In this document: positions 1 to 11,297 of the stretch, in pieces | Layout: every line of letters starts with the position of its first letter | Position numbering within the stretch: the first letter of the stretch is position 1 | Assembly (NCBI RefSeq): GCF_023639785.1 | Contig: NZ_CP098325.1 | Coordinates: 744,001 to 808,000 of the forward strand | DNA from: Leclercia adecarboxylata | GTDB lineage: Bacteria; Pseudomonadota; Gammaproteobacteria; Enterobacterales; Enterobacteriaceae | DNA length: 64,000 nt | Reading direction: 5' to 3' | Position numbers and translations under genes: made by a program | Notes under the pieces: generated by a model | Told to the model about the DNA's origin: nothing | Databases searched by the model: none | Seen by the model: only the letters and a program-made list of their open reading frames with translations

Positions 1-1
1 G

Positions 2-634
2 GCGATCATCCGCTTTGCCTCCTCATGGGGCGAAGGCGAAATCGAAAGCCGCCTGATGGGGGCCTTCAACGTCAGCAACCTGCTGCTGGCGCTCGCTACC
101 CTGCTGGCGCTCGATTATCCGCTGGCAGACCTGCTCAGCACTTCTGCGCGCCTGCAGCCGGTTTGTGGGCGTATGGAAGTGTTTACTGCTCCTGGCAAAC
201 CGACCGTGGTGGTGGATTATGCCCACACGCCGGATGCGCTGGAAAAAGCGCTGGAAGCCGCGCGCCTGCACTGTGCCGGTAAGCTGTGGTGCGTCTTTGG
301 CTGCGGCGGCGATCGCGACAAAGGCAAACGCCCGCTGATGGGCGCCATTGCCGAGCAGTTTGCGGACATCGCGGTGGTAACCGACGATAACCCGCGTACT
401 GAAGAGCCGCGCGCCATCATCAATGACATTCTGGCCGGTATGCTGGATGCGGGACGCGCTCGCGTGGTGGAAGGCCGCGCAGAAGCGGTGACCAACGCCA
501 TCATGCAGGCTAACGAGAACGATGTGGTCCTGCTGGCCGGTAAAGGCCACGAAGACTATCAAATTGTCGGCACCAACCGTCTGGATTACTCCGACCGTGT
601 GACCGCGGCGCGTCTGCTGGGAGTGGTGGCATGA
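2..634 (+). CDS. murE: UDP-MurNAc-L-Ala-D-Glu:meso-DAP ligase, 3' end only
   Basis: Cytoplasmic Mur ligase that adds meso-diaminopimelate to UDP-MurNAc-dipeptide in peptidoglycan precursor synthesis. Only the last 210 codons are present; the window edge removes the N-terminal and most of the central ATP-binding domain. The frame is open from base 2 and reads on from the family's conserved region before LMGAFN. The DNPR motif that selects meso-DAP over lysine is encoded at 386-397, and GKGHEDYQ follows near the C-terminus. The stop overlaps the murF start (ATGA), so the two are translationally coupled. Identification is very secure; the gene is partial because of the window, not mutation. Confidence 0.97.
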   Translation, partial: AIIRFASSWGEGEIESRLMGAFNVSNLLLALATLLALDYPLADLLSTSARLQPVCGRMEVFTAPGKPTVVVDYAHTPDALEKALEAARLHCAGKLWCVFGCGGDRDKGKRPLMGAIAEQFADIAVVTDDNPRTEEPRAIINDILAGMLDAGRARVVEGRAEAVTNAIMQANENDVVLLAGKGHEDYQIVGTNRLDYSDRVTAARLLGVVA

Positions 635-1989
635 TTAGCGTAACGCTAAACCAGCTGGCAACAATCCTGGGCGCTGAAGTCAGCGGTGACGATCTGACCA
701 TTGAGGCTGTTACCACCGACACGCGCAAAATCACCCCAGGCTGCCTGTTTGTGGCGCTTAAAGGTGAGCGTTTCGATGCCCATGATTTTGCAGAACAGGC
801 GAAAGCCGCCGGTGCTGGCGCACTGCTGGTCAGCCGTAAACTGGATATCGACCTGCCGCAGGCAGTCGTAAAAGACACCCGCCTGGCGTTTGGGAAGCTG
901 GGGGCATGGGTTCGCCAGCAGGTTCCGGCGCGCGTTGTGGCGCTGACCGGCTCCTCCGGTAAAACCTCCGTTAAGGAGATGACCGCCGCCATCCTCTCGC
1001 AGTGTGGCAACACGCTTTATACCGCAGGCAATTTGAACAACGACATCGGCGTGCCGATGACGCTGCTGCGCCTGACTCCCGAGCATGAATATGCGGTGAT
1101 CGAACTGGGTGCTAATCACCAGGGCGAAATCGCCTGGACCGTCGATCTGACCCGTCCGGAAGCGGCGCTGGTGAACAACCTTGCTGCGGCGCACCTCGAA
1201 GGTTTCGGCTCCCTCGAAGGCGTGGCGAAAGCGAAAGGCGAGATTTACACCGGCCTGCCGGCAAACGGCATCGCCATCATGAATGCCGATAACAACGACT
1301 GGTTGAACTGGAAAAGCGTTATCGGAGATCGCAAAACCTGGCGTTTCTCGCCGAATGCCGCAAACAGTGACTTCACTGCAAACAACATTCATGTGACCTC
1401 CCACGGCACCGAATTTACGCTTCAGACCCCAACCGGCAATGTGGATGTGCTGCTGCCCCTGCCGGGTCGCCATAATATCGCCAACGCCCTGGCCGCAAGT
1501 TCGCTGGCGATGGCCGTCGGCGCGCCGCTGTCGGCCATCAAAGCCGGGCTGGCAAACCTCAAAGCCGTCCCTGGACGCCTGTTCCCCGTTCAGCTGGCAG
1601 AAAACAAACTGCTGCTGGATGACTCCTACAACGCCAACGTTGGTTCTATGACCGCCGCCGTACAGGTGCTGTCTGAGATGCCGGGCTATCGCGTGATGGT
1701 GGTCGGGGATATGGCCGAACTGGGTGATGAGAGCGAAGCCTGCCATATCCAGGTGGGTGAGGCGGCGAAAGCCTCCGGTATCGATCGCGTGTTAAGCGCC
1801 GGTCACCTCAGCCAGTTTATCAGCCAGGCCAGCGGCGTCGGCGAGCATTTTGCCGATAAAGCGGCGTTGATCGCTCGCCTCAAGGCGCTGGTTGCAGAAC
1901 AACAAATAGTGACAGTTTTAGTGAAAGGTTCACGCAGTGCCGCCATGGAAGAGGTCGTGCACGCTTTACAGGAGAATGGGACATGTTAG
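631..1989 (+). CDS. murF: UDP-MurNAc-tripeptide:D-Ala-D-Ala ligase
   Basis: Adds D-alanyl-D-alanine to UDP-MurNAc-tripeptide, completing the pentapeptide in the cytoplasm. The 452-residue length matches the enterobacterial family. The Mur ligase P-loop TGSSGKTS is at residues 106-113, after the N-terminal substrate-binding domain, and the C-terminal domain contains DDSYNAN. It overlaps murE by 4 bases and mraY by 7 bases, so it sits inside one continuous dcw transcript. No irregularity is seen. Confidence 0.98.
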   Translation: MISVTLNQLATILGAEVSGDDLTIEAVTTDTRKITPGCLFVALKGERFDAHDFAEQAKAAGAGALLVSRKLDIDLPQAVVKDTRLAFGKLGAWVRQQVPARVVALTGSSGKTSVKEMTAAILSQCGNTLYTAGNLNNDIGVPMTLLRLTPEHEYAVIELGANHQGEIAWTVDLTRPEAALVNNLAAAHLEGFGSLEGVAKAKGEIYTGLPANGIAIMNADNNDWLNWKSVIGDRKTWRFSPNAANSDFTANNIHVTSHGTEFTLQTPTGNVDVLLPLPGRHNIANALAASSLAMAVGAPLSAIKAGLANLKAVPGRLFPVQLAENKLLLDDSYNANVGSMTAAVQVLSEMPGYRVMVVGDMAELGDESEACHIQVGEAAKASGIDRVLSAGHLSQFISQASGVGEHFADKAALIARLKALVAEQQIVTVLVKGSRSAAMEEVVHALQENGTC

Positions 1990-3065
1990 TTTGGCTGGCC
2001 GAGCATTTGGTCAAATATTATTCCGGCTTTAACGTCTTTTCCTATCTGACGTTTCGCGCCATCGTCAGCCTGCTGACTGCGCTGTTCATCTCGCTATGGA
2101 TGGGCCCGCGCATGATTGCCCGTCTGCAAAAACTCTCTTTTGGCCAGGTTGTGCGTAACGACGGCCCGGAATCACACTTCAGCAAACGCGGTACGCCGAC
2201 CATGGGCGGCATTATGATCCTCACCGCAATTGTGGTGTCGGTATTGCTGTGGGCTTACCCGTCAAACCCGTACGTCTGGTGCGTACTGGTGGTGCTTATC
2301 GGGTACGGGATTATCGGTTTCGTCGATGACTATCGCAAAGTGGTGCGCAAAGACACCAAGGGCCTGATCGCCCGCTGGAAGTATTTCTGGATGTCGGTGA
2401 TTGCGCTGGGCGTGGCATTTGCGCTCTATCTGGCAGGCAAAGATACGCCAGCCACCGAGCTGGTGGTGCCGTTCTTCAAGGACGTGATGCCACAGCTGGG
2501 CCTGTTCTACATCCTGCTGGCCTATTTCGTTATTGTCGGTACCGGCAATGCCGTAAACCTGACTGACGGTCTCGACGGCCTGGCGATTATGCCAACGGTC
2601 TTCGTCGCGGCGGGCTTTGCGCTGGTGGCGTGGGCGAGCGGTAACATGAACTTCGCCAGCTATCTGCACATTCCGTATCTGCGTCATGCCGGTGAACTGG
2701 TGATCGTCTGCACGGCGATCGTCGGCGCAGGATTAGGTTTCCTGTGGTTTAACACCTATCCGGCGCAGGTCTTTATGGGCGATGTGGGTTCGCTGGCACT
2801 GGGTGGTGCACTGGGCATTATCGCCGTGCTGCTGCGCCAGGAGTTCCTGCTGGTGATCATGGGCGGTGTGTTCGTGGTTGAGACCCTGTCGGTGATCCTG
2901 CAGGTTGGTTCCTTCAAGCTGCGCGGACAGCGCATCTTCCGGATGGCGCCTATCCATCACCACTATGAACTGAAAGGCTGGCCGGAACCGCGCGTCATCG
3001 TTCGTTTCTGGATTATTTCGCTGATGCTGGTGCTGATTGGCCTGGCAACGCTGAAGGTACGTTAA
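1983..3065 (+). CDS. mraY: Phospho-MurNAc-pentapeptide translocase (lipid I synthase)
   Basis: Polytopic inner-membrane enzyme that transfers phospho-MurNAc-pentapeptide to undecaprenyl phosphate, giving lipid I. The 360-residue protein shows about ten hydrophobic segments. Family motifs are visible: FVDDYRK (the catalytic aspartate pair), [10 protein letters not shown] and the cytoplasmic HHHYE loop. The start codon lies inside the end of murF, and murD follows after 2 bases. Length and motif order are as expected for Enterobacteriaceae. Confidence 0.98.
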   Translation: MLVWLAEHLVKYYSGFNVFSYLTFRAIVSLLTALFISLWMGPRMIARLQKLSFGQVVRNDGPESHFSKRGTPTMGGIMILTAIVVSVLLWAYPSNPYVWCVLVVLIGYGIIGFVDDYRKVVRKDTKGLIARWKYFWMSVIALGVAFALYLAGKDTPATELVVPFFKDVMPQLGLFYILLAYFVIVGTGNAVNLTDGLDGLAIMPTVFVAAGFALVAWASGNMNFASYLHIPYLRHAGELVIVCTAIVGAGLGFLWFNTYPAQVFMGDVGSLALGGALGIIAVLLRQEFLLVIMGGVFVVETLSVILQVGSFKLRGQRIFRMAPIHHHYELKGWPEPRVIVRFWIISLMLVLIGLATLKVR

Positions 3066-3067
3066 TC

Positions 3068-4384
3068 ATGGCAGATTACCAGGGTAAAAAAGTCGTTATC
3101 ATCGGGTTAGGCTTAACCGGCCTCTCCTGCGTGGACTTTTTCCTCGCGCGTGGCGTTACGCCGCGCGTGATGGATACGCGTGTCTCTCCGCCTGGTCTGG
3201 ATAAATTGCCGGAACAGGTTGAACGCCACCTTGGTGGTCTGAATGAAGCGTGGCTGAACGCCGCCGATCTGATTGTTGCAAGCCCGGGTATCGCCCTGGC
3301 GCATCCGGCCCTGAGCGCTGCCGCCGAGGCGGGCGTGGAGATCGTCGGCGATATCGAACTGTTCTGCCGTGAGGCTCAGGCGCCAATCGTTGCCATTACC
3401 GGTTCAAACGGTAAAAGCACCGTCACCACGCTGGTCGGTGAGATGGCGAAAGCGGCGGGCATCAATGTGGGCGTCGGCGGCAACATCGGTCTCCCTGCAC
3501 TGATGCTGCTCGATCCCGCGCGCGAACTCTACATTCTTGAGCTCTCCAGCTTCCAGCTGGAAACTACCTCAAGCCTGCAGGCGGTCGCGGCAACTATCCT
3601 CAACGTCACCGAAGACCATATGGATCGCTATCCGTTTGGTCTGCAGCAATATCGCGCTGCCAAGCTGCGCGTCTATGAAAATGCCCGCGTGTGCGTGGTG
3701 AACGCCGATGATGCGCTGACCATGCCGGTACGCGGCGCGGATGAGCGCTGCGTGAGCTTTGGTATCAATATGGGCGACTATCACCTGAACCGTCAGCAGG
3801 GCGAAACCTGGCTACGGGCAAAGGGTGAGAAGGTGCTGAACGTTAAAGAGATGCACCTGACGGGCCAGCACAACTACACCAACGCCCTTGCCGCGCTGGC
3901 GCTGGCGGACGCGGCGGGACTACCGCGCGCTACCAGCCTGAAAGCCCTGACGACCTTTACGGGTCTGGCCCACCGCTTCCAGCTGGCGCTGGATCATAAC
4001 GGCGTGCGCTGGATCAACGATTCAAAAGCCACCAACGTTGGCAGTACCGAAGCGGCGCTGAATGGCCTGCACGTCGACGGCACCCTGCACCTGCTGCTGG
4101 GGGGCGACGGTAAGTCCGCCGATTTCTCTTCGCTGAAACAGTATCTCAGCGGCGACAACGTGCGTCTCTACTGCTTTGGACGTGACGGTGCCGAACTGGC
4201 CGCGCTGCGTCCGGACATTGCTGAACAAACCGGGACCATGGAACAGGCGATGCGGCTTATCGCCCCGCGCGTGAAGCCGGGGGATATGGTGCTGCTCTCT
4301 CCGGCCTGTGCCAGTCTCGATCAGTTTAAGAATTTCGAACAGCGGGGCGATCTCTTCACCCGCCTGGCGAAGGAGTTAGGCTGA
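3068..4384 (+). CDS. murD: UDP-MurNAc-L-Ala:D-Glu ligase
   Basis: Cytoplasmic ligase that adds D-glutamate to UDP-MurNAc-L-alanine. It has 438 residues. An N-terminal Rossmann fold ([10 protein letters not shown]) binds the uridine nucleotide, the ATP loop TGSNGKST is at residues 111-118, and ELSSFQLE and NDSKATN mark the central and C-terminal domains. The last base of the stop codon is the first base of the ftsW ATG, implying coupled translation. Confidence 0.98.
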   Translation: MADYQGKKVVIIGLGLTGLSCVDFFLARGVTPRVMDTRVSPPGLDKLPEQVERHLGGLNEAWLNAADLIVASPGIALAHPALSAAAEAGVEIVGDIELFCREAQAPIVAITGSNGKSTVTTLVGEMAKAAGINVGVGGNIGLPALMLLDPARELYILELSSFQLETTSSLQAVAATILNVTEDHMDRYPFGLQQYRAAKLRVYENARVCVVNADDALTMPVRGADERCVSFGINMGDYHLNRQQGETWLRAKGEKVLNVKEMHLTGQHNYTNALAALALADAAGLPRATSLKALTTFTGLAHRFQLALDHNGVRWINDSKATNVGSTEAALNGLHVDGTLHLLLGGDGKSADFSSLKQYLSGDNVRLYCFGRDGAELAALRPDIAEQTGTMEQAMRLIAPRVKPGDMVLLSPACASLDQFKNFEQRGDLFTRLAKELG

Positions 4385-5628
4385 TGCGTTTCTCTCTTCC
4401 TCGCCCAAAAATGCCGCGCCTGCCGGGATTTGGCATCCTGGTATGGATCTCGTCGGCGTTAAAAGGCTGGGTCATGGGCTCCCGGGATAAAGATTCCGAT
4501 AGCCTGGTAATGTATGACCGCATGCTGCTCTGGCTCACGCTGGGGCTGGCAGCGATTGGTTTTATTATGGTGACCTCGGCCTCGATGCCCGTCGGGCAGC
4601 GTCTGGCGAACGATCCTTTCCTGTTTGCCAAGCGTGACGGGCTGTATATCATCCTGGCGTTCTGTCTGGCCATGGTGACGCTTCGTCTGCCGATGACGTT
4701 CTGGCAGCGCCACAGTACCGCGATGCTGATCGCCTCGATCGTCATGCTGCTGATCGTGCTGGTGGTGGGGAGCTCGGTAAACGGGGCATCACGCTGGATT
4801 GCCTTCGGTCCGCTGCGTATCCAGCCGGCGGAATTTACCAAGCTGTCGCTGTTCTGCTATCTGGCCAACTACCTGGTGCGTAAGGTTGATGAGGTCCGTA
4901 ACAACCTGCGCGGCTTTTTAAAACCGATGGGCGTGATCCTGGTGCTGGCGGTTCTGCTGCTGGCCCAGCCTGATCTCGGTACCGTGGTGGTGCTGTTCGT
5001 CACCACGCTGGCAATGCTCTTCCTGGCGGGGGCGAAACTGTGGCAGTTCATCGCCATCATCGGGATGGGGATTTCGGCGGTCGTGCTGCTGATCCTCGCC
5101 GAGCCGTATCGTATTCGCCGTGTGACCTCTTTCTGGAATCCCTGGGAAGATCCCTTTGGCAGCGGCTACCAGCTGACACAGTCGCTGATGGCGTTTGGCC
5201 GCGGTGAAATGTGGGGCCAGGGGCTGGGGAATTCAGTCCAGAAACTGGAGTATTTACCCGAGGCGCATACCGACTTCATCTTCTCCATTATTGGGGAAGA
5301 ACTGGGTTATATCGGTGTGGTATTGGCGCTATTAATGGTATTCTTCGTCGCTTTCCGTGCGATGTCGATTGGCCGTAAAGCGCTGGTTATCGATCACCGT
5401 TTTTCCGGGTTTTTAGCCTGTTCAATCGGGATCTGGTTTAGCTTCCAGGCGCTGGTTAACGTAGGTGCAGCAGCAGGTATGCTGCCGACCAAAGGTCTGA
5501 CGTTGCCGTTAATCAGTTACGGTGGTTCGAGTCTGTTGATCATGTCGACCGCCATTATGTTCTTGTTGCGCATAGATTATGAAACGCGTCTGGAGAATGC
5601 CCAGGCGTTTACACGAGGTTCACGATGA
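4384..5628 (+). CDS. ftsW: Septal peptidoglycan polymerase FtsW (SEDS family)
   Basis: SEDS-family integral membrane glycosyltransferase that polymerises lipid II at the division septum together with FtsI. The 414-residue protein has about ten transmembrane segments after a basic cytoplasmic N-terminus. Typical SEDS sequences occur, such as QPDLGT in the middle and the [13 protein letters not shown] stretch near the end. It overlaps murD by 1 base and murG by 4 bases. A further in-frame ATG lies about 30 codons in (MGSRDKD), but the first ATG matches the full-length family. Confidence 0.97.
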   Translation: MRFSLPRPKMPRLPGFGILVWISSALKGWVMGSRDKDSDSLVMYDRMLLWLTLGLAAIGFIMVTSASMPVGQRLANDPFLFAKRDGLYIILAFCLAMVTLRLPMTFWQRHSTAMLIASIVMLLIVLVVGSSVNGASRWIAFGPLRIQPAEFTKLSLFCYLANYLVRKVDEVRNNLRGFLKPMGVILVLAVLLLAQPDLGTVVVLFVTTLAMLFLAGAKLWQFIAIIGMGISAVVLLILAEPYRIRRVTSFWNPWEDPFGSGYQLTQSLMAFGRGEMWGQGLGNSVQKLEYLPEAHTDFIFSIIGEELGYIGVVLALLMVFFVAFRAMSIGRKALVIDHRFSGFLACSIGIWFSFQALVNVGAAAGMLPTKGLTLPLISYGGSSLLIMSTAIMFLLRIDYETRLENAQAFTRGSR

Positions 5629-6689
5629 ATCAACCGAAGCGGTTAATGGTGATGGCGGGCGGTACCGGCGGACATGTTTTCCCGGGGCTCGCGGTTGCAC
5701 ACCATTTAATGGATCAGGGCTGGCAGGTACGCTGGCTGGGAACCGCAGACCGCATGGAAGCCGATCTGGTGCCAAAACACGGTATTGAGATTGACTTCAT
5801 TCGTATTTCTGGCCTGCGCGGCAAAGGGATCAAAGCCCTGGCGCTGGCGCCGGTGCGTATTTTCAATGCCTGGCGACAGGCGCGGGCGATCATGAAGCGC
5901 TTTAAACCGGACGTAGTGCTGGGGATGGGCGGTTATGTCTCTGGTCCTGGCGGACTGGCGGCGTGGTCGCTGGGGATCCCGGTTGTGCTCCACGAGCAGA
6001 ACGGTATTGCGGGCCTCACCAATAAATGGCTGGCGAAAATTGCCAGCAAAGTGATGCAGGCATTTCCGGGGGCATTCCCGAAAGCCGACGTGGTGGGTAA
6101 CCCGGTGCGTGTCGACGTGCTGGCGCTGCCGTTGCCGCAGGAGCGACTCGCAGGGCGTGAAGGGCCGGTGCGGGTGCTGGTGGTAGGCGGATCCCAGGGC
6201 GCACGCGTCCTGAATCAGACCCTGCCGCTGGTGGCTGCGAAGCTTAACGGTAGCGTGACAATCTGGCACCAAAGCGGAAAAGGCGCGCAGCAAGCGGTAG
6301 AGCAGGCCTATGCCGACGCGGGCCAACCGCAGCACAAAGTGACCGAATTTATCGACGACATGGCGGCGGCATATGCCTGGGCCGATGTCGTCGTTTGCCG
6401 CTCCGGCGCCCTGACGGTGAGCGAGATCGCCGCCGCCGGTTTGCCGGCGCTGTTTGTGCCGTTCCAGCACAAAGACCGTCAGCAGTACTGGAACGCGCTG
6501 CCGCTTGAAAAAGCCGGTGCAGCCAAAATTTTTGAACAGCCGCAGTTCACCGCCGAGGCGGTCGCCACCACCCTGGCGGGCTGGGATCGGGAGACATTAC
6601 TGGCGATGGCGCAGCACGCACGTGCGGCGGCGATCCCGGATGCAACGGAGCGGGTGGCGAAAGAAGTGAGCCTGGCAGCCCAGGTTTAA
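5625..6689 (+). CDS. murG: UDP-GlcNAc:lipid I GlcNAc transferase (lipid II synthase)
   Basis: Peripheral inner-membrane GT-B glycosyltransferase that adds GlcNAc to lipid I to make lipid II. The 354-residue protein opens with the glycine-rich lipid-carrier-binding loop [10 protein letters not shown]. The C-terminal domain has the nucleotide-binding GGSQGA and the SGALTVSE and HKDRQQ segments. It is coupled to ftsW by an ATGA overlap. A 59-base gap separates it from murC, the first sizeable break in the cluster, and that gap holds a terminator-like hairpin. Confidence 0.98.
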   Translation: MNQPKRLMVMAGGTGGHVFPGLAVAHHLMDQGWQVRWLGTADRMEADLVPKHGIEIDFIRISGLRGKGIKALALAPVRIFNAWRQARAIMKRFKPDVVLGMGGYVSGPGGLAAWSLGIPVVLHEQNGIAGLTNKWLAKIASKVMQAFPGAFPKADVVGNPVRVDVLALPLPQERLAGREGPVRVLVVGGSQGARVLNQTLPLVAAKLNGSVTIWHQSGKGAQQAVEQAYADAGQPQHKVTEFIDDMAAAYAWADVVVCRSGALTVSEIAAAGLPALFVPFQHKDRQQYWNALPLEKAGAAKIFEQPQFTAEAVATTLAGWDRETLLAMAQHARAAAIPDATERVAKEVSLAAQV

Positions 6690-6694
6690 CCCTC

Positions 6695-6724
6695 GCAGCG
6701 CGTGTTGCGCTGCACGATTTTTTT
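6695..6724 (+). terminator. Terminator-like hairpin between murG and murC
   Basis: A 7-bp perfect stem (GCAGCGC, 5-base loop, GCGCTGC) begins 5 bases after the murG stop. It is followed 4 bases later by seven consecutive T. It has the shape of a Rho-independent terminator or attenuator inside a cluster usually regarded as one long transcript. Strength is uncertain because the T-run is offset from the stem. Confidence 0.5.
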
Positions 6725-6748
6725 GAAGTAGTCGATGGCGTTTAGAGA

Positions 6749-8224
6749 ATGAATACACAACAACTGGCGAAACTGCGTTCAATCGTGCCCGAGATGCGTC
6801 GCGTCCGGCACATTCACTTTGTTGGCATCGGCGGCGCCGGTATGGGCGGTATTGCCGAGGTGCTGGCAAATGAAGGCTACCAGATCAGCGGGTCCGATCT
6901 GGCGCCGAACCCTGTTACGCAACAGTTGGCGTCGCTGGGTGCGACCATCTATTTTAACCATCGTCCTGAAAACGTGCTTGATGCGAGCGTGGTGGTGGTC
7001 TCCAGCGCCATCTCTGCCGATAACCCGGAGATTGTTGCCGCACACGAAGCGCGTATTCCGGTGATCCGCCGCGCAGAGATGCTGGCCGAACTGATGCGTT
7101 TTCGTCACGGCATTGCTATTGCCGGCACGCACGGTAAAACCACGACTACGGCGATGGTTTCCAGCATTTATGCTGAAGCGGGCCTCGATCCGACGTTCGT
7201 TAACGGCGGCCTGGTAAAAGCCGCGGGCGTTCACGCTCGTCTGGGACACAGCCGCTATTTGATCGCCGAAGCGGATGAAAGTGATGCCTCGTTCCTGCAC
7301 CTGCAGCCGATGGTTGCGATTGTGACCAACATCGAAGCTGACCACATGGATACCTACCAGGGCGATTTCGAAAATTTAAAGCAAACCTTTATAAACTTTT
7401 TGCACAACCTGCCGTTTTATGGACGTGCGGTGATGTGTGTTGACGATCCGGTGATCCGTGAGCTGCTGCCGCGCGTCGGACGTCAGATCACCACCTATGG
7501 TTTCAGCGAAGACGCCGATGTCCGTGTGGAAAGTTACAAACAGATTGGTGCGCAGGGGCATTTCACTCTGGCGCGTCAGGACAAAGAGCTGCTGCAGGTG
7601 ACGCTGAACGCACCAGGACGCCACAATGCCCTGAACGCGGCCGCAGCCGTTGCTGTAGCCACAGAAGAAGGCATTGACGACGAGGCCATCCTGCGCGCGC
7701 TGGAAAGCTTCCAGGGAACCGGGCGTCGTTTTGATTTCCTCGGTGAGTTCCCGCTGGAAAACGTTAACGGGAAAAGCGGTACCGCAATGCTGGTGGACGA
7801 CTACGGACATCACCCGACGGAAGTGGATGCCACGATCAAAGCGGCGCGCGCCGGCTGGCCGGACAAAAATCTGGTTATGCTGTTCCAGCCACACCGTTAC
7901 ACCCGTACGCGTGACTTATATGACGATTTCGCTAATGTGCTGTCTCAGGTTGATACGCTGCTGATGCTGGAAGTGTACGCGGCAGGTGAGGCGGCCATTC
8001 CGGGTGCCGACAGCCGTTCGCTGTGCCGTACCATTCGTGGTCGCGGCAAGGTCGATCCGATTCTGGTTTCCGATCATGCCCAGGCGGCGGAGATGCTTGC
8101 CCCGGTATTGACCGGCAACGATTTGATTCTGGTGCAGGGGGCAGGAAATATCGGCAAAATCGCCCGCACTCTGGCCGAAATCAAACTTAAGCCGCAAATT
8201 TCGGAGGAAGAGCGCCATGGCTGA
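6749..8224 (+). CDS. murC: UDP-MurNAc:L-alanine ligase
   Basis: First Mur ligase, adding L-alanine to UDP-MurNAc in the cytoplasm. The 491-residue protein shows the Rossmann loop GIGGAGMGG, the P-loop GTHGKTTT at residues 126-133 and the C-terminal DDYGHHPTE segment. The start follows a weak AGAGA ribosome-binding site. ddlB starts 8 bases before its stop, so murC and ddlB are coupled. Confidence 0.98.
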   Translation: MNTQQLAKLRSIVPEMRRVRHIHFVGIGGAGMGGIAEVLANEGYQISGSDLAPNPVTQQLASLGATIYFNHRPENVLDASVVVVSSAISADNPEIVAAHEARIPVIRRAEMLAELMRFRHGIAIAGTHGKTTTTAMVSSIYAEAGLDPTFVNGGLVKAAGVHARLGHSRYLIAEADESDASFLHLQPMVAIVTNIEADHMDTYQGDFENLKQTFINFLHNLPFYGRAVMCVDDPVIRELLPRVGRQITTYGFSEDADVRVESYKQIGAQGHFTLARQDKELLQVTLNAPGRHNALNAAAAVAVATEEGIDDEAILRALESFQGTGRRFDFLGEFPLENVNGKSGTAMLVDDYGHHPTEVDATIKAARAGWPDKNLVMLFQPHRYTRTRDLYDDFANVLSQVDTLLMLEVYAAGEAAIPGADSRSLCRTIRGRGKVDPILVSDHAQAAEMLAPVLTGNDLILVQGAGNIGKIARTLAEIKLKPQISEEERHG

Positions 8225-9137
8225 TAAGATTGCGGTCCTCTCTGGCGGCACCTCTGCCGAGCGCGAGGTTTCCCTGAATTCCGGCGCGGCCGTGCTGGCA
8301 GGGCTTCGCGAAGGTGGCGTCAATGCGCACCTGGTCGATCCGAAAGAGACCGACGTGACGCGCCTGAAAGCGCTGGGCTTTGATAAAGTTTTTATCGCGC
8401 TGCACGGGCGCGGCGGTGAAGACGGCACGCTGCAAGGCCTGCTGGATATCATCGGCCTGCCTTACACCGGCAGCGGCGTGATGGCATCCGCTATCTCCAT
8501 GGATAAACTGCGCAGCAAACTGCTGTGGCAGGGTGCCGGCTTACCGGTTGCGCCGTGGGTGGCGCTGACGCGTCGTGAATTTGAACAGGGCCTGACAGCC
8601 AGCGTTACCGGGCGCATTGCCGCGCTGGGTTTACCGGTGATTGTTAAGCCGAGCCGTGAGGGCTCAAGCGTAGGAATGTCTAAAGTTGATAATTCTGACG
8701 ATATATCATCAGCATTAGCGCTGGCATTTCAACATGATGAAGAAGTTCTGGTGGAAAAATGGCTCAGCGGGCCGGAATTTACCGTTGCGATGCTTGGTGA
8801 AGAAATTTTACCGTCAATTCGTATCCAACCTGCCGGAACCTTCTATGATTATGAGGCGAAGTATCTCTCTGATGAGACGCAATATTTCTGCCCAAGTGGT
8901 CTGGATGCCGGGCGTGAAGCTGAAATAAACGCGCTGGTGCTTAAAGCCTGGCATGTTCTTGGCTGCCGGGGCTGGGGAAGAATCGACGTCATGCAGGATA
9001 GCGACGGGCAGTTTTATCTGCTGGAAGCCAATACCTCGCCGGGTATGACCAGTCATAGCCTGGTGCCAATGGCGGCTCGTCAGGCGGGGATGAGCTTCTC
9101 GCAGCTGGTGGTCCGCATTCTGGATCAGGCGGGCTGA
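8217..9137 (+). CDS. ddlB: D-alanine:D-alanine ligase B
   Basis: Cytoplasmic ATP-grasp enzyme that joins two D-alanines for use by MurF. It has 306 residues. [10 protein letters not shown] near the N-terminus, [10 protein letters not shown] in the ATP-grasp core and the metal-binding LEANTSPGM near the end are all present. A GGAGGAAG ribosome-binding site lies within the end of murC. ftsQ starts 1 base after the stop. In E. coli, ftsQAZ promoters lie inside ddlB; I did not locate them with confidence here. Confidence 0.98.
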   Translation: MADKIAVLSGGTSAEREVSLNSGAAVLAGLREGGVNAHLVDPKETDVTRLKALGFDKVFIALHGRGGEDGTLQGLLDIIGLPYTGSGVMASAISMDKLRSKLLWQGAGLPVAPWVALTRREFEQGLTASVTGRIAALGLPVIVKPSREGSSVGMSKVDNSDDISSALALAFQHDEEVLVEKWLSGPEFTVAMLGEEILPSIRIQPAGTFYDYEAKYLSDETQYFCPSGLDAGREAEINALVLKAWHVLGCRGWGRIDVMQDSDGQFYLLEANTSPGMTSHSLVPMAARQAGMSFSQLVVRILDQAG

Positions 9138-9138
9138 T

Positions 9139-9975
9139 ATGTCTCAGGCTGCGCTGAACACGCGAAACCGCGAGGAAGAAGAAGAGTATTCCTCTTCACG
9201 GCGGAGTAATGGAACGCGTCTTGCAGGGATTACCTTCCTGCTTGCCGTGCTGTGTACTGTGTTTGTCAGCGGCTGGATGGTGCTCGGCTGGATGGAAGAT
9301 GCACAGCGTCTGCCTCTGTCGAAACTGGTAGTGACAGGTGACCGTCACTACACGCGTAATGACGATATCCGTCAGTCGATCCTGGCATTAGGGTCGCCTG
9401 GCACCTTCATGACGCAGGATGTGAACATCATCCAGAGTCAGATTGAGCGCCTGCCATGGATTAAACAGGCGAGCGTAAGAAAGCAGTGGCCTGATGAATT
9501 GAAGATTCATCTGGTTGAATATGTACCCATTGCGCGTTGGAATGATCAGCATATGGTTGACGTAGAGGGAGTTTCTTTCAGCGTCCCGGCCGATCGTGTC
9601 AGCAAGCAAAATTTACCTATGTTATATGGGCCGGAAGGCAGCGAAAACGAAGTGCTGGAAGGTTTTCGTAGCATGGGTAAAGTGCTGGCTAAGGATCGTT
9701 TTACCCTTAAACAGGCTGCAATGACGGCGCGTCGTTCCTGGCAGTTAACGCTGACAAACGATATCAAGCTGAATCTGGGGCGGGGTGACACGATGAAGCG
9801 TCTGGAACGTTTTGTAGAACTTTATCCCGTTCTGCAGCAGCAGGCGCAGGCTGAAGGCAAAAGGATTAGCTACGTTGATTTGCGCTATGACTCAGGCGCA
9901 TCGGTCGGGTGGACCCCGGCCCCGGTTGAGGAACCTAATCAGCAACAGAATCAGGCTCAGGTACAGGCAGAATAA
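9139..9975 (+). CDS. ftsQ: Divisome protein FtsQ
   Basis: Bitopic inner-membrane divisome scaffold that links FtsB/FtsL to the early ring proteins. The 278-residue protein has a charged cytoplasmic tail with a run of glutamates, one transmembrane segment at about residues 27-49 and a periplasmic POTRA domain starting near [12 protein letters not shown]. The C-terminus is a Gln-rich tail ([11 protein letters not shown]), which is normally variable. It is followed after 2 bases by ftsA. Confidence 0.97.
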   Translation: MSQAALNTRNREEEEEYSSSRRSNGTRLAGITFLLAVLCTVFVSGWMVLGWMEDAQRLPLSKLVVTGDRHYTRNDDIRQSILALGSPGTFMTQDVNIIQSQIERLPWIKQASVRKQWPDELKIHLVEYVPIARWNDQHMVDVEGVSFSVPADRVSKQNLPMLYGPEGSENEVLEGFRSMGKVLAKDRFTLKQAAMTARRSWQLTLTNDIKLNLGRGDTMKRLERFVELYPVLQQQAQAEGKRISYVDLRYDSGASVGWTPAPVEEPNQQQNQAQVQAE

Positions 9976-9977
9976 CA

Positions 9978-11234
9978 ATGATCAAGGCGACGGACAGAAA
10001 ACTGGTAGTAGGACTGGAGATTGGCACTGCGAAGGTTGCCGCTTTAGTAGGGGAAGTTCTGCCCGACGGTGTGGTCAATATCATTGGTGTGGGTAGCTGC
10101 CCCTCCCGTGGTATGGATAAAGGTGGGGTAAACGACCTCGAGTCGGTGGTGAAATGCGTACAGCGCGCCATCGATCAGGCCGAACTGATGGCAGATTGCC
10201 AGATTTCCTCCGTATATCTGGCACTCTCTGGTAAGCACATCAGCTGCCAGAACGAGATCGGTATGGTGCCGATCTCAGAAGAAGAAGTCTCGCAGGAAGA
10301 CGTCGAGAACGTAGTGCATACTGCGAAGTCGGTACGTGTTCGTGACGAGCATCGCGTACTGCATGTGATCCCGCAGGAATACGCGATTGACTACCAGGAA
10401 GGTATCAAGAATCCGGTAGGGCTTTCAGGCGTGCGTATGCAGGCAAAAGTGCACTTGATCACATGTCACAACGATATGGCGAAGAACATCGTCAAAGCCG
10501 TTGAACGTTGTGGCCTGAAAGTTGACCAACTTATTTTCGCCGGTCTGGCGGCAAGTTATTCGGTGCTGACGGAAGACGAACGTGAACTGGGCGTCTGTGT
10601 CGTCGATATCGGTGGTGGTACTATGGACATGGCCGTCTACACCGGTGGTGCACTGCGCCACACCAAGGTTATCCCTTACGCAGGGAATGTGGTCACCAGC
10701 GATATCGCGTACGCTTTCGGTACGCCACCGAGCGATGCCGAGGCCATTAAAGTGCGCCACGGTTGTGCACTGGGCTCTATCGTGGGTAAAGATGAGAGCG
10801 TTGAAGTGCCGAGCGTCGGTGGTCGTCCGCCGCGCAGCCTGCAGCGCCAGACCTTAGCCGAGGTGATTGAGCCGCGTTATACCGAGCTGCTTAATCTGGT
10901 GAACGAAGAGATTTTGCAATTACAGGAACAGCTTCGCCAGCAGGGTGTTAAACATCATCTTGCGGCGGGGATTGTATTAACCGGCGGCGCGGCGCAAATT
11001 GAAGGTCTTGCGGCCTGCGCTCAGCGGGTGTTTCATACGCAGGTGCGTATTGGTGCACCGCTGAACATCACCGGTCTGACGGATTATGCTCAGGAGCCGT
11101 ATTACTCAACGGCAGTGGGCTTGCTTCATTACGGGAAGGAAACCCATCTCAGTGGCGAAGCAGAAGTAGAAAAACGTACGTCGGTGGGCTCGTGGTTTAA
11201 GCGAATCAACACCTGGCTGCGAAAAGAGTTTTAA
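9978..11234 (+). CDS. ftsA: Actin-like division protein FtsA
   Basis: Actin-family ATPase that tethers FtsZ to the inner membrane and recruits later divisome proteins. The 418-residue protein has the phosphate loops GLEIGTAKV near the N-terminus and DIGGGTMDM in the middle. A C-terminal amphipathic membrane-targeting helix ends in FKRINTWLRKEF. It sits between ftsQ (2-base gap) and ftsZ (63-base gap). Confidence 0.98.
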   Translation: MIKATDRKLVVGLEIGTAKVAALVGEVLPDGVVNIIGVGSCPSRGMDKGGVNDLESVVKCVQRAIDQAELMADCQISSVYLALSGKHISCQNEIGMVPISEEEVSQEDVENVVHTAKSVRVRDEHRVLHVIPQEYAIDYQEGIKNPVGLSGVRMQAKVHLITCHNDMAKNIVKAVERCGLKVDQLIFAGLAASYSVLTEDERELGVCVVDIGGGTMDMAVYTGGALRHTKVIPYAGNVVTSDIAYAFGTPPSDAEAIKVRHGCALGSIVGKDESVEVPSVGGRPPRSLQRQTLAEVIEPRYTELLNLVNEEILQLQEQLRQQGVKHHLAAGIVLTGGAAQIEGLAACAQRVFHTQVRIGAPLNITGLTDYAQEPYYSTAVGLLHYGKETHLSGEAEVEKRTSVGSWFKRINTWLRKEF

Positions 11235-11297
11235 TTTTAGTAAGAGACCGGAGAGAATTAACGGTTTCAGGCGACAGGCACAAAACGGAGAGAAACT

